Positions 6,325 to 10,894 of a stretch of DNA of 10,894 nucleotides are shown in pieces. Positions within the stretch are counted from its first letter, which is position 1, and every line of letters starts with the position of its first letter. The position numbers and the translations under genes were made by a program. The notes under the pieces were generated by a model. That model saw only the letters and a list, made by a program, of their open reading frames with translations. It was not told where the DNA came from and made no database searches. The stretch comes from DASUBV01 sp035763085. Lineage in GTDB: Bacteria; Actinomycetota; Actinomycetes; Streptosporangiales; Streptosporangiaceae. The DNA is taken from NCBI GenBank assembly GCA_035763085.1, contig DASUBV010000168.1:1-10894 (forward strand). Direction: 5' to 3'.

Positions 6325-7136
6325 CCGGGCTTGCGGGCCACGCCGCCGTGCGCTGAGGTCGCGCCCGGCGGCATCGCGTCGCTGGGATCAGGCCGCCAGG
6401 TGTGCACGTACACCAGGCCCGGCGGGACCAGGTCCAGCCCGTCGAAGAACCTGGCCACCTGCTCCCTGGTGCGCAGCGTCTGCGGTGTGGACACCCGCTC
6501 GTTGTACCGCTTCATGGCCTCGGCCTGGGCCTTGTGGATGTCCAGGGCCGGGTGCGAGATGGCCAGGTAGCTGCCCGGCGGCAGCTGCGCCGTCAGGTCG
6601 GCGACGATCCGGTACGGGTCCTGCTCATCGGTGATCAGGTGCAGGATGCCCAGCAGCATCAGGGCGACCGGCTGGCGGAAGTCCAGGGTGTCGGCGGCCG
6701 CCGCCAGGATCGGCGCCGGGTCGCGCAGGTCGCCATGCACGTACTGGGTGGCGCCCTGCGGGCCGCTGGCCAGTAGCGCTCGGGCGTGGGTCAGCACGAT
6801 GGGATCGTTATCGGCGTACACGATCCGCGCGTCAGGCGCGACCGCCTGGGCGACCTGGTGGGTGTTGCTCGCCGACGGGATGCCGGTGCCGATGTCCAGG
6901 AACTGCCGGATTCCGGCCTCGGCCGCCAGGTACCGGACGGCACGGGCCAGGAATGCCCGGTTGGCCCGGACCCGGAACCGCAGGCCCGGCGTTACTGCCA
7001 GGACCCGCTCGGCGGCCTCCCGGTCGGCGGCGTAGTTGTCCTTGCCGCCGAGCCAGTAGTCATACACCCGCGCCGGGTGGGCGACCGAGGTGTCGATATC
7101 GATGTCCGGCTGGTCGCCGGGCTCCTGGTCAGTCAC
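6321..7136 (-). CDS. SAM-dependent methyltransferase, DUF574/Methyltransf_19 family
   Basis: Rossmann-fold methyltransferase of a family greatly expanded in filamentous actinomycetes, generally without a known substrate. The family signature is clear at the N terminus (HPARVYDYWLGGKDNYAADR, residues 20-39). SAM-binding motif I is FLDIGTGIP (79-87), the acidic residue after beta-2 is in VYADNDPIV (106-114), and motif II is in YVHGDLRDP (132-140). The length of 271 is typical. The start is GTG 7136, preceded by GGAGGAG at 6 nt. The 3' end shares the tetranucleotide CTAG with the stop of the convergent toroid gene. It lies 48 nt after the deaminase gene on the same strand, but a stem-loop separates them. 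Several such proteins regulate development or secondary metabolism, but nothing here points to a specific role. Confidence 0.92.
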   Translation of the reverse strand: MTDQEPGDQPDIDIDTSVAHPARVYDYWLGGKDNYAADREAAERVLAVTPGLRFRVRANRAFLARAVRYLAAEAGIRQFLDIGTGIPSASNTHQVAQAVAPDARIVYADNDPIVLTHARALLASGPQGATQYVHGDLRDPAPILAAAADTLDFRQPVALMLLGILHLITDEQDPYRIVADLTAQLPPGSYLAISHPALDIHKAQAEAMKRYNERVSTPQTLRTREQVARFFDGLDLVPPGLVYVHTWRPDPSDAMPPGATSAHGGVARKPG

Positions 7137-7155
7137 GGCGCGCTCCTCCGTCAGG

Positions 7156-7186
7156 AAGTCAGCATTCTGCCACGCTGTGCTGACTT
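7156..7186 (-). terminator. Perfect 9-bp inverted repeat between the deaminase and methyltransferase genes
   Basis: AAGTCAGCA (7156-7164) and TGCTGACTT (7178-7186) are exact reverse complements separated by 13 nt. The repeat overlaps the last bases of the deaminase stop codon and ends 19 nt before the methyltransferase GTG. The stem has only four G/C pairs in nine, unusually low here, and no T run follows, so it is a weak intrinsic terminator. The alternative is a dyad operator or leader structure controlling the methyltransferase gene. The repeat itself is certain; its role is inferred. Confidence 0.4.
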
Positions 7187-7799
7187 ATCCGAGCAGGGCG
7201 TCGAGGGCCGCGGGGCAGGAGGCGGTGCGAAGGGCCCGGGCCGTGCCGTCACCCAGCAGCCGCTCTGCGCGGTCAACCAGGGCGGGGCGGCGGGCCCGGT
7301 AGGCGGCCAGGCTCCGGCTCTGCCGCCGGAACTCGGCCATGTGCAGCACCGGCAGCAGCTCGGCGAACTCGCGGACCGGGCCGTGCAGCGGCCCGATGCG
7401 CTCCGGCGCGCGGCCGGCCGCGAACGGGAGCTGGGCGAGCGCATCCGGCACGTCCGCCATGACGGGGTCGGCGGCGGCGAACTCGACCTGCCGCAGGCCG
7501 GTCATGATGATCGCGCTGGCGCACATCAGGCAGGGCGCCAGGGAGGTCAGCAGCCGCAGGCCGGGCAGCCGCCGGCGCGGCAGCGCGGCCAGCGCGTTGA
7601 CCTCGGCGTGCGCCAGGTAGCTGCCGGCCAGGGCGCCGGGCGGGGCCTCGTGCTCGCCCTCCCGGTTACGGCCCCGGGTGACGACCCGGCCCGCCTCGTC
7701 CACGGTGACCGCGCCGACTCCCAGCGACCCGCTCCGCCATGATGCCCACGCTTCTTCCAGGCAGGCCCGCCACGCCGGGCTGACCAGTCGCCAGGCCAT
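7185..7799 (-). CDS. Zinc-dependent nucleoside/cytidine deaminase-like protein
   Basis: Member of the cytidine/deoxycytidylate deaminase superfamily, which hydrolyses the amino group of a base or nucleoside at a zinc centre. Counting from ATG 7799, the zinc-site residues are all present: His64 and the proton-shuttle Glu66 in LAHAEVNAL, and Cys90 and Cys93 in APCLMCASA. The strand GVGAVTVD (27-34) is also typical. The core ends near residue 125, and about 80 helical residues follow that are not part of the minimal fold. The start is uncertain: a GTG lies immediately upstream at 7802, and the only ribosome-binding candidate is GGTGA 10 nt before ATG 7799. A frame open to 7874 gives an unconvincing extension. 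The substrate (guanine, cytosine, adenosine in tRNA, or a pyrimidine precursor) cannot be assigned. Confidence 0.82.
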   Translation of the reverse strand: MAWRLVSPAWRACLEEAWASWRSGSLGVGAVTVDEAGRVVTRGRNREGEHEAPPGALAGSYLAHAEVNALAALPRRRLPGLRLLTSLAPCLMCASAIIMTGLRQVEFAAADPVMADVPDALAQLPFAAGRAPERIGPLHGPVREFAELLPVLHMAEFRRQSRSLAAYRARRPALVDRAERLLGDGTARALRTASCPAALDALLG

Positions 7800-7941
7800 C
7801 ACCGTGAGATCACCGCCCCCTTTGTCAGCCCCATACCTCGAGTCTGCGCCTGCGAGCCCGCCCCGTCGCCCCATTTCTTCAGCAGCGCAAGCCGGAATCC
7901 CGGGCGGCGAAACTCGCTCGCTGCCGCAGCGCGATGCTGGC

Positions 7942-7947
7942 TACTAT
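7942..7947 (+). promoter_or_regulatory. Possible -10 element upstream of the SEC-C gene
   Basis: TACTAT matches TANNNT and lies 33 nt before the ATG at 7981, which has a very strong ribosome binding site, GAGGAGG (7968-7974). The -35 position holds no TTGACA-like hexamer but does hold a 13-bp palindrome, CGCTGC-C-GCAGCG (7919-7931). The remainder of the gap 7800-7980 shows no coding signal on either strand. Confidence 0.33.
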
Positions 7948-7980
7948 CCGGCGGACAGCCGCTGAATGAGGAGGACGGCC

Positions 7981-8224
7981 ATGTACCGCGACTTCGACGA
8001 CGAGGCGTCCTTTTGAGCCGACCAGCAAGCGCCGCCGGGGGTTCCCTCTAGCGAGACCGCGGTCAAGCGCGGCGACCGGGTCGTCGGTACCGGCACCGAG
8101 CTGATCGAGAAGCTCGGCCGCAACGACCCGTGCCCGTGCGGGTCCGGCCGGCGCTTTCCGCCGGTGCTGCCGGTCCGGCGGCCGTTTCGACGGCGCCCCG
8201 GCCAGCTATTACGTACGCGACTGA
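7981..8224 (+). pseudogene. Small SEC-C zinc-motif protein gene, broken by a stop and a frameshift
   Basis: ATG 7981 with a GAGGAGG ribosome site 6 nt upstream opens MYRDFDDEASF and meets TGA at 8014. The same frame continues after the stop to VKRGDRVVGTGTELIEKLGR and NDPCPCGSGRRF (8122-8157). This is the first half of the SEC-C zinc-binding motif known from SecA C termini. Skipping one base in TTTC (8155-8158) restores RRCCRSGGRFDGAPASYYVRD and TGA at 8222-8224. The four zinc Cys (CPC...CC) are then complete and the protein would be about 80 residues. Between 8015 and about 8045 another frame (EPTSKRRRGF) also has good codon use, so the first lesion may be a pair of shifts rather than a nonsense codon. 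Sequencing error in T runs is the main alternative to a real pseudogene. Confidence 0.7.
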
Positions 8225-8411
8225 GGCTCGCGCGCGCCAGCCTGTGGCAGCGGGTTCATCACGGCTGGCGGGCGTGACCAGGGCGGGCGACGCTCGCCGC
8301 GGTGAGACAACCGCTGGTCGCGTCCTGCAGAACCGCGCGACCGCGGCCGGGATGGCCAGCGCAGTGGCAGTGCGGCGGCGCCCGGCCGGGGTGCGGCTGG
8401 CCAGGCCGGGT
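8225..8411. other. Non-coding gap between convergent genes
   Basis: I see no convincing gene on either strand. Long open frames here are only high-GC shadows with Arg/Ala/Gly-rich products. A short hairpin, GGCGA-CGC-TCGCC (8286-8298), could help terminate transcription arriving from both sides, but its stem is only five pairs and no T tract follows. Confidence 0.4.
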
Positions 8412-8870
8412 TCAGGCCGGGGCGGGAGCTCCGGCCGGGACTGACTGGATGGCCGCCAGGGTCTCGGTCCAGAAGAAGGCCGCCATGAAGAACTGCAGGG
8501 TGTCGCCTTTCTCCAGCATGAGCCTGCGGTACATCACCATCTTGCCGACGTCGTACCCGGCGAGCATGTCCTGCCAGGCGGCATGATCGCCGGCCAGCAG
8601 GAAGACGGCGCCGGGCTCGGCCTCGGCCCGGCTCAGGATCTGCGCGGCGCTCACAGTGCCGCCCTCGAAGTCCAGTACCAGGGTGTCGCCGTCGGCGCCG
8701 GGCGGCGCGTCGCGCACGGTGAGCGCGAGCCGCCCGGTCACGAGCGGGCGGACCATGTCGATCCAGTCCCAGAAGTCGTGCAGCTTGCTGGCCTTGTACT
8801 CGGGGCTGGGCCAGGCGTTGCAGGCGGCCCGGCAGCCCTGCGCCCAGGCGGCCGTCATGAACTCCGGCAT
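8412..8870 (-). CDS. SCP2-like sterol/lipid-carrier domain protein
   Basis: The 152-residue product resembles sterol carrier protein 2 domains, a fold with a hydrophobic tunnel that binds fatty acyl or sterol-like ligands. Beta strands are predicted around LALTVRDAP (48-56) and DTLVLDFEG (62-70). The conserved core is GAVFLLAGDHAAWQDMLAGY (87-106), followed by the helix VGKMVMYRRLMLEKGDTLQ (108-126), which matches the SCP2 pattern of a polar 'GD...W..LL.G' followed by a basic 'G.L...GD'. The N-terminal 45 residues are Trp- and aromatic-rich. The start ATG 8870 follows the R2lox-like stop after one nucleotide (TGA-A-ATG) with a G-rich site in front; ATG 8858 is a second possibility. There is no signal peptide. 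Tight coupling to the oxidase gene suggests a shared lipid-like ligand. The family call is good, the ligand unknown. Confidence 0.72.
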   Translation of the reverse strand: MPEFMTAAWAQGCRAACNAWPSPEYKASKLHDFWDWIDMVRPLVTGRLALTVRDAPPGADGDTLVLDFEGGTVSAAQILSRAEAEPGAVFLLAGDHAAWQDMLAGYDVGKMVMYRRLMLEKGDTLQFFMAAFFWTETLAAIQSVPAGAPAPA

Positions 8871-8871
8871 T

Positions 8872-9831
8872 TCAGCCCCCCGCCAGCGTCGGCTTCACCG
8901 CGGACAGCCGTTCCTCCAGATCCGGCGGCAATGACACGCCGACCATGTTGAGCTTGCGCTGCAGCTGGCTGCCGAACAGCTCCGACACCCGCTCCTCGGT
9001 CCAGCCCAGCGGCTCGTAGTAGATGTAGCCCGACCGGGCGGCGCTCATCGTCAGCAGCGTGCGCAGGGTGTCGTGCAGGTCGGTCACGTAGGCCGGGTTC
9101 TCGGCCAGCAGGTCGCGCACGAACCGCAGGCCCGCCTGGACGTGCCGGGCCTCGTCGCGGCAGGTGGCGGTGAACCCGGTGTAGTAGGCGGGCAGCAGCT
9201 GACGGTCGCGGGCGTAGTTCAGGGTGATCTTCATGACCGACAGGGCCAGCACGCCCTCGATCCAGATCACGTAGGTAGTGGCGTACTTCATCTGCAGGTG
9301 CTTGTTGTACGGGTCGCGGCGCAGGTCGTCGGTGAGGTAGGCGAGCAGCCCGAACGGGCCGACGAAGGTCTCCTGGATGTAGGGCCACGAGCCGTCGAGG
9401 ATGTCCATGATGCCGTCGCCCTCCAGGCCGACGACCTCGCGGTAGAAGCGGTCGAAGAAGACGGTGTGCCGGGCCTCGTCCTCCAGGTGGCTGGTCAGGA
9501 AGATCCGGTAGTCCTCGGGCACGCCGAACAGCAGCGGCGCGAGCTCGGCGGCCACCTGCCGCTCGCCGTGGTGGAAGCCCGAGGCGATGGTCAGGAACGA
9601 GTTGCGCGCGTCGTCGGTCATCCGCTCGGCCCAGTCGGTCTTGTCCCGGCTGAAGTCCAGCTCGTTGACGTTCCACCGCTGCCGCAGGTACCGGTCGTAG
9701 AGCTTGAGGTAGTCAGGCAGCCGGCCATAGGGCACGTGCACGTACTCGAGCACGTCGTCGATGTCGGCCTCGCCGAGCCCGCTCAGGTCGTCGGCTTCAA
9801 TGCGGGCCAGGGCAGCGTCGGCGACGGTCAC
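8872..9831 (-). CDS. R2lox-like di-metal oxidase (ribonucleotide reductase R2 superfamily)
   Basis: Ferritin-fold protein of the R2/R2lox group, whose characterised members hold a Mn/Fe or Fe/Fe centre and a long-chain fatty-acid-like ligand. The start is GTG 9831, preceded by GGAGGG at 8 nt; an ATG at 9867 lacks such a site. The product is 319 residues. All six metal ligands are present: Glu90 (HHGERQV), Glu119 and His122 (EDEARHTVFF), Glu192 (IEGVLAL), Glu227 and His230 (RDEARHVQ). WNVNELDFSRDKTDW (53-67) closely matches the R2lox entry segment. Val93 and Tyr187 occupy the positions (+3 from the first Glu, -5 from the third) whose side chains form the ether cross-link in R2lox. No alpha subunit of ribonucleotide reductase is nearby, so a DNA-precursor role is unlikely. 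A generic di-iron N-oxygenase is the main alternative. Confidence 0.85.
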   Translation of the reverse strand: MTVADAALARIEADDLSGLGEADIDDVLEYVHVPYGRLPDYLKLYDRYLRQRWNVNELDFSRDKTDWAERMTDDARNSFLTIASGFHHGERQVAAELAPLLFGVPEDYRIFLTSHLEDEARHTVFFDRFYREVVGLEGDGIMDILDGSWPYIQETFVGPFGLLAYLTDDLRRDPYNKHLQMKYATTYVIWIEGVLALSVMKITLNYARDRQLLPAYYTGFTATCRDEARHVQAGLRFVRDLLAENPAYVTDLHDTLRTLLTMSAARSGYIYYEPLGWTEERVSELFGSQLQRKLNMVGVSLPPDLEERLSAVKPTLAGG

Positions 9832-9986
9832 GGGGATCTCCCTCCGTAGCGGGCATCCGGCAGTCACCGCCGAGGCGGGACAGATGCCTCAGTTGCGATG
9901 CTAACCTCCGCCCGGCCCGCCGATCCTCCCTCCATTGCCGGCAATTCCTGAGGAATGGCGCAGCGGCCAGCGACAGTCTCGCCCCG

Positions 9987-10227
9987 ATGGGACAGGAGGC
10001 CAGCAGCACCTGGCTACAGACGGTGACCCGCGGCCGCGCTGGATGCCGAGCTCGGCGAGGGCGGCGAGCCGCCGCGGGCGCACCGGGACTCCCCGTACAC
10101 GGTGATCTACCGGGTCGAGGTCACGGGCGCGCCGTTCACTTGTGACGTGATCGCCTCTTTCCGCGACCGCCTGGAGGCGGGCACGGCGGCGACCCAGCTC
10201 ACACTCCGCCGCCAGCGCAGCTACTGA
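9987..10227 (+). pseudogene. Small unrecognised coding remnant with a frameshift
   Basis: From 10042 to the TGA at 10225-10227 one frame has excellent G/C third-position use and reads DAELGEGGEPPRAHRDS, then PYTVIYRVEVTGAPFTCDV and IASFRDRLEAGTAATQL. It has no ATG, and an in-frame TGA lies at 10024. The ATG at 9987 opens MGQEASSTWLQTVTR in a different frame, also with coding-like third positions. Skipping one G near 10031-10035 joins the two into a smooth protein of about 80 residues ending LTLRRQRSY. No good ribosome binding site precedes ATG 9987. I do not recognise the family. It is either a decayed gene, a sequencing error in a G/C run, or a short gene starting at GTG 10102. Confidence 0.45.
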
Positions 10228-10244
10228 CGAGCCCGGATGCGAGT

Positions 10245-10273
10245 TTGCCCGAGTGCGTCAACTGCTCTACACT
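10245..10273 (+). promoter_or_regulatory. Sigma-70-type promoter of the 10334 gene pair
   Basis: TTGCCC (10245-10250) and TACACT (10268-10273) are separated by 17 bp, the ideal spacing for the housekeeping sigma factor. Transcription would start near 10280 and give a leader of about 54 nt carrying the three 14-bp repeats and the GAGGA ribosome site. This is the best-formed promoter in the window. Confidence 0.55.
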
Positions 10274-10283
10274 AAGGACGATT

Positions 10284-10325
10284 CAGAGAGTCTCTTTCAG
10301 AGAAGATGACGCAGAGAAGATTGAG
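10284..10325 (+). repeat. Three tandem 14-bp units beginning CAGAGA in the leader
   Basis: Units start at 10284, 10298 and 10312 with no gap: CAGAGAGTCTCTTT, CAGAGAAGATGACG and CAGAGAAGATTGAG. Units two and three agree over their first ten bases, while unit one agrees over seven or fewer. The third unit leads directly into the GAGGA ribosome site of the next gene. Unit one also contains the dyad AGAGA-G-TCTCT (10285-10295). The position, immediately downstream of the likely transcription start, suits a repressor array or an RNA element acting on translation. Confidence 0.55.
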
Positions 10326-10333
10326 GAACTCTA

Positions 10334-10831
10334 GTGCCGACCATGACGGTTTCGGGTCATACCTACGACCTCGATCCTCAGCGCGTCCGGGAGGCCGTGG
10401 CGGGCGTGCTCCCGGAGCCGATCTACGAGCACTTCGTGGTCATCGACGGCAGGCGATGGCCGCCCAAGCAGGTCCTGTCCCTCGTGACGGGACTCGATCG
10501 CGCTGATTTCACCACGCATCAGGCGCGTCGTGCTCTCGTTCGGCTGGGCTTCACTGCAGCCAGGGCGGCACGCCACGGCCGCCGCACGATGGGAGCCTCG
10601 TCTGTTCTCTCGCAAGCGGCTGCGGCGGAGACGCCCGCTCCCGCACCCCTGGTAGAAGCGTTGCGGCCGTTCATGGGCATGTGGGTAGCGGTACGGGGCG
10701 ACGAAGTACTCGTAGCGGCACCTACCGCACGGGACGTCGTGGCCTGGCTGTCTCGGCACCGGCAGCAGGCTGAGTCCATGTTCCGCGTGCCACAGGCCGA
10801 CCAGTCAATTTCCGGTGCGGCCCCGCAGTGA
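10334..10831 (+). CDS. Small two-part protein: PPK-type head domain plus DUF5678-like tail
   Basis: The 165-residue product has two recognisable halves. Residues about 10-75 carry YEHFVVIDGRRWPPKQVLSL and a later HQARRALVRLGF. This pattern (aromatic, 'DG+.+PPK.V', then 'R..L..LGF') I know from small modules such as the head of ScoMcrA-like restriction proteins and from short actinomycete proteins of unknown role. An Ala/Pro linker follows (95-105). Residues 106-152 read PFMGMWVAVRGDEVLVAAP and then MFRVP, resembling DUF5678, often found beside retropepsin-like genes. The start is GTG 10334, since GAGGA lies 6 nt upstream; ATG 10343 is possible. Third-position GC is somewhat lower than in the rest of the window. 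The stop overlaps the next GTG. The biochemical function is unknown. Confidence 0.68.
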   Translation: MPTMTVSGHTYDLDPQRVREAVAGVLPEPIYEHFVVIDGRRWPPKQVLSLVTGLDRADFTTHQARRALVRLGFTAARAARHGRRTMGASSVLSQAAAAETPAPAPLVEALRPFMGMWVAVRGDEVLVAAPTARDVVAWLSRHRQQAESMFRVPQADQSISGAAPQ

Positions 10832-10894
10832 GGTTTCAGTTCCGGGCGCTGCCAGCTGCTGGCGGCGGGGTAATGACGCCCCGCCCGGTGATCG
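10828..10894 (+). CDS. Start of an overlapping gene cut by the window end
   Basis: GTG 10828 overlaps the preceding stop (GTGA) and stays open for 22 codons to the window edge, reading MRFQFRALPAAGGGVMTPRPVI. The 4-bp overlap implies translational coupling with the head/DUF5678-like gene. The short reading, with a 'RPV(I/V)' strand after a Gly turn, would suit the beginning of a retropepsin-like protein. Such genes accompany DUF5678-type proteins in other genomes, but 22 residues cannot establish this. ATG 10873 is an alternative start. Confidence 0.4.
   Translation, partial: MRFQFRALPAAGGGVMTPRPVI

Noticed and set aside
8014..8016. In-frame TGA of the SEC-C gene as a selenocysteine codon
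   Set aside because: No Sec-type partner residue, no convincing SECIS-like hairpin just downstream, and a second independent frameshift in the same gene makes decay or sequence error the simpler explanation.
8130..8444. 104-codon plus-strand frame through the SEC-C region
   Set aside because: Its product is Ala/Arg/Gly-rich and it overlaps the real SEC-C motif in another frame; it is a GC shadow.
8872..9831. Calling the di-metal protein a true ribonucleotide reductase beta subunit
   Set aside because: No alpha subunit is nearby, and the Val/Tyr pair plus the DFSRD segment fit R2lox better.
10306..10506. Frame starting at ATG 10306 within the repeats
   Set aside because: It overlaps the 10334 gene in another frame, has no ribosome site of its own and gives an Arg/Gly-rich product.
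10331..10759. Minus-strand 142-codon frame opposite the 10334 gene
   Set aside because: The plus-strand frame has recognisable domains and a promoter; this one has neither.

Overview
The window is very GC-rich, with strong G/C preference at third codon positions. It carries Lsr2, a nucleoid protein confined to actinomycetes, and a SAM-dependent methyltransferase of the DUF574/Methyltransf_19 type that is abundant in filamentous actinomycetes. Several starts look leaderless (TANNNT followed 6-7 nt later by ATG). Together these point to the chromosome of a soil-type actinomycete; I cannot name a genus. There are no rRNA or tRNA genes, CRISPR arrays, transposases or phage genes that I can see.

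Layout. 28-1940 (+): a two-component pair, a membrane sensor kinase and a LuxR-type response regulator, overlapping by 4 bp and closed by a hairpin shared with the convergent gene. 1963-3520 (-): lsr2 followed 13 nt later by an M20D amidohydrolase. 3521-3709: divergent, AT-richer promoter region with two dyads. 3710-4384 (+): a PadR-family regulator followed by what looks like the decayed or cut-off start of an ABC-transporter ATPase gene. 4385-5227 (-): an intradiol ring-cleavage dioxygenase of hydroxyquinol/catechol type. 5422-6324 (+): an alpha/alpha-toroid (squalene-cyclase-like) protein without the cyclase acid motif. 6321-7136 and 7185-7799 (-): the DUF574 methyltransferase and an upstream zinc nucleoside/cytidine deaminase-like gene.

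7981-8224 (+) holds a broken small SEC-C zinc-motif gene whose reading frame must be repaired by hand. 8412-9831 (-) is the most interesting unit: an R2lox-like di-metal oxidase with all six metal ligands and the Val/Tyr pair that forms the ether cross-link in R2lox, followed after 1 nt by an SCP2-like lipid-carrier-fold protein. 9987-10227 (+) is a second small coding remnant with a frameshift. 10334-10894 (+) is a two-gene unit: a small protein with a PPK-type head domain and a DUF5678-like tail, then an overlapping gene cut by the window end. It has a good -35/-10 promoter and three exactly phased 14-bp repeats in its leader.

The genes read as independent one- or two-gene transcription units rather than one large pathway. 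The only functional pairs I would defend are kinase/regulator, lsr2/amidohydrolase (operon only), R2lox-like/SCP2-like, and the final overlapping pair.
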